From an uncultured Mediterraneibacter sp. (lineage in GTDB: Bacteria; Bacillota; Clostridia; Lachnospirales; Lachnospiraceae): a stretch of 64,000 nt of DNA. Positions 62,732 through 64,000 of this stretch are shown in pieces. Where the stretch lies: the NCBI GenBank assembly GCA_934309345.1, contig CAKRDD010000014.1:23223-87222 (forward strand). Reading direction: 5' to 3'. The translations under genes were made by a program, and so were the position numbers. The notes under the pieces were generated by a model. The model worked only from the letters and a program-made list of their open reading frames with translations, was not told the DNA's origin and ran no database searches. Position 1 is the first letter of the stretch. Every line of letters begins with the position of its first letter.

Positions 62732-63763
62732 CTACTCATGGCGTTCAAAAATTCGATATGTATTTTCATCATTCACGCGTATCTTAAGATACCTTTGACC
62801 GTCATTATCCTGTTGTGACCATATAATGTCTTTCAATTCTTCCATTCCTCCAGGGATTCGAATTTGAATACCATTATATACATCATATGTTTTTCTCATT
62901 TTGGATTTAATAATTGAAGGGATCGGATTGAACTGGCGGTCGAATCCCTTTTCTTGAGGCAAAGCTTCCAATTTTTCTAATAAGCTACCTTTTGTTTCCG
63001 CTGTCATATCATCTGGTGTATATTTCCTAATTGTCTGTTCAAGCATCTCTCCATAATCAAAGTGCTCAACACTATTAAAATACAGATACATCGCATTTCT
63101 AATTATCATATGATCATGAGGTGCTACTTGCTTTAGATTCCGATTTAATGCTGTTTCTATAGACCGAAATGCTCTTTTCGTGTTTGTTTCATCACTTTGC
63201 AGTTCATCTAATTCCAAAAAGTCATGCCACCAATATTTTGCCACCGTATTAGAATAGATTCTTGCGCTAAACTCTGTTGCATTAATATCATCAATCTCAA
63301 ATAAGCATGTTTTCCATATTTTTTTTGTATCCTTGGAAAATCCGGATTTTATACTATAATCAATATCGTCAAAGAAATCTGTATGCTCAACTTTTGCAAG
63401 AAGGAATGAAATGCTCCCTTCTTCCTCAAGCAGTGCAAGTATTAAGCTGCCTTTTTGCACAGTGGTATCCAATTGAGCAATTCGTTCATTTGCCGCCTTC
63501 TCTTTTCGAAGAAGACGGCTAGCTATCATATCTACATTATATGTAACTAAGTCAGACTCCTTCTGATGCTGTACAATCTCTAAAACTTCTCTTATAACTT
63601 CTGTATTCCTTGACTGTGTCCTGTATTCACGGACCGAAACGTTACCATTAATATAGCTAATCAGCTGCTCAATATATTCACTAAAATTCGGCAAAATATC
63701 CCTAGTTAATACTTTGTTATTTTCGTAATCAATCACTCTTATAGCCTGTGTAATTACTTTCAT
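62732..63763 (-). CDS. Nucleoid-associated (NdpA/YejK, 37-kDa) family-like protein
   Basis: The 343-residue protein has LLRKEKAANERIAQLDTTVQ, KGSLILALLEEEGSISFLLA and then KVEHTDFFDDIDYSIKSGFS, followed by AKYWWHDFLELDELQSDETN and TKRAF. This order is what I recall for the 37-kDa nucleoid-associated bacterial proteins; the call is by motif memory. NdpA-type proteins bind DNA and are recurrent in defence neighbourhoods. It is the first gene of a two-gene operon with the membrane protein. The start follows AAGGAGA. Confidence 0.6.
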   Translation of the reverse strand: MKVITQAIRVIDYENNKVLTRDILPNFSEYIEQLISYINGNVSVREYRTQSRNTEVIREVLEIVQHQKESDLVTYNVDMIASRLLRKEKAANERIAQLDTTVQKGSLILALLEEEGSISFLLAKVEHTDFFDDIDYSIKSGFSKDTKKIWKTCLFEIDDINATEFSARIYSNTVAKYWWHDFLELDELQSDETNTKRAFRSIETALNRNLKQVAPHDHMIIRNAMYLYFNSVEHFDYGEMLEQTIRKYTPDDMTAETKGSLLEKLEALPQEKGFDRQFNPIPSIIKSKMRKTYDVYNGIQIRIPGGMEELKDIIWSQQDNDGQRYLKIRVNDENTYRIFERHE

Positions 63764-64000
63764 CTGAATTCTCCTTAGTAACTCTATTTTTCCCCAAACA
63801 CATCTCTACAGTTGCTAGTATTTTCAGACCGTATCCTCAGTATATCTGTGTACTGGTTCTATAATTCTCTTTTATCTAAGTATATCATACTGCATATAAA
63901 ATTAAAACTTTCTTACTCTTGATACAGGGTTGTTTCATGAACTATCCATGGGCAGATCTAACTTATTGCATCCTTGCTATCACATCTCTCATATTGTTTC
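63764..64000 (-). other. Upstream region of the two-gene module
   Basis: On the minus strand a weak promoter may use TATACT near 63884-63879; its -35 box is poor. Nothing else is visible before the window ends. Confidence 0.35.

Noticed and set aside
61248..63763. Kiwa defence system
   Set aside because: The layout is similar, but the membrane protein is 488 residues with three late helices and the partner has NdpA-like rather than DUF4868-like motifs.
1..64000. CRISPR arrays and tRNA or rRNA genes
   Set aside because: No regularly spaced repeat series, tRNA cloverleaf or rRNA segment was seen on either strand; the only structural RNAs recognised are rnpB and the preQ1-type leader.

Overview
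The window looks like a low-GC, spore-forming gut Firmicute of the Lachnospiraceae type. The reasons are spoIVA, the der-plsY-gpsA-spoIVA and rpoZ-gmk-yicC gene orders, an HPr without the usual regulatory serine, a NifU-like/GGGtGRT gene pair, and consensus TTGACA/TATAAT promoters. All calls come from reading the sequence; no database was searched.

Layout. 0-2.8 kb is an accessory strip: a methyltransferase cut by the window edge, a YgjP-type metallopeptidase, an XRE regulator fused to a phage-type C-terminal domain, and a NUDIX gene fragment next to a decayed IS605-type tnpB. 2.8-7.6 kb is a sugar locus: a PTS EIIBC permease, a cytoplasmic GH95 alpha-L-fucosidase-like enzyme and an RpiR regulator. 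7.8-10.3 kb is queDECF (preQ0/preQ1 synthesis) behind a consensus promoter, a preQ1-I-like riboswitch and a terminator with a matching antiterminator. 10.3-18.8 kb holds gldA, a protein with two L7/L12-like halves, two tandem Old Yellow Enzyme/BaiH-like oxidoreductases, a LacI regulator and a P-loop ATPase. 19-21 kb is the NifU-like/GGGtGRT pair. 21-48 kb is mostly core genome: cinA-like, pgsA, rimO, rpoZ, gmk, yicC, rqcH, a DUF815 ATPase, pheA, pyrBI, DAHP synthase, rnpB, rnhA, HPr, a LicR-type regulator, spoIVA, gpsA, plsY, der, a DUF512 radical-SAM-like protein and a three-gene ABC importer.

48-64 kb is an accessory island rich in conflict genes: Rpn nuclease, P1 peptidase, a decayed AAA/PD-(D/E)XK gene, hicAB with a perfect 30-bp palindromic operator, a self-regulated XRE gene, a 5'-truncated group II intron, and a compact minus-strand run of seven genes (DUF4393, DUF2806, two small unannotated genes, a small membrane protein resembling an effector-associated component, an HELGH zincin and a sacsin/HSP90-like ATPase). 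The ATPase gene is cut short where the intron remnant begins. After a gene-poor stretch containing a fragment of a B12-binding radical SAM gene, a second two-gene module follows: an NdpA/37-kDa nucleoid-associated-type protein plus a three-helix membrane protein, similar in layout to Kiwa.

The most promising undescribed systems are the seven-gene run at 55.3-59.7 kb and the two-gene module at 61.2-63.8 kb. Four single-base insertions, each restoring a sensible reading frame when removed, cluster between 54.8 and 58.7 kb. They mean either recent decay or homopolymer errors in the assembly, and this must be settled before the operon is judged alive or dead.
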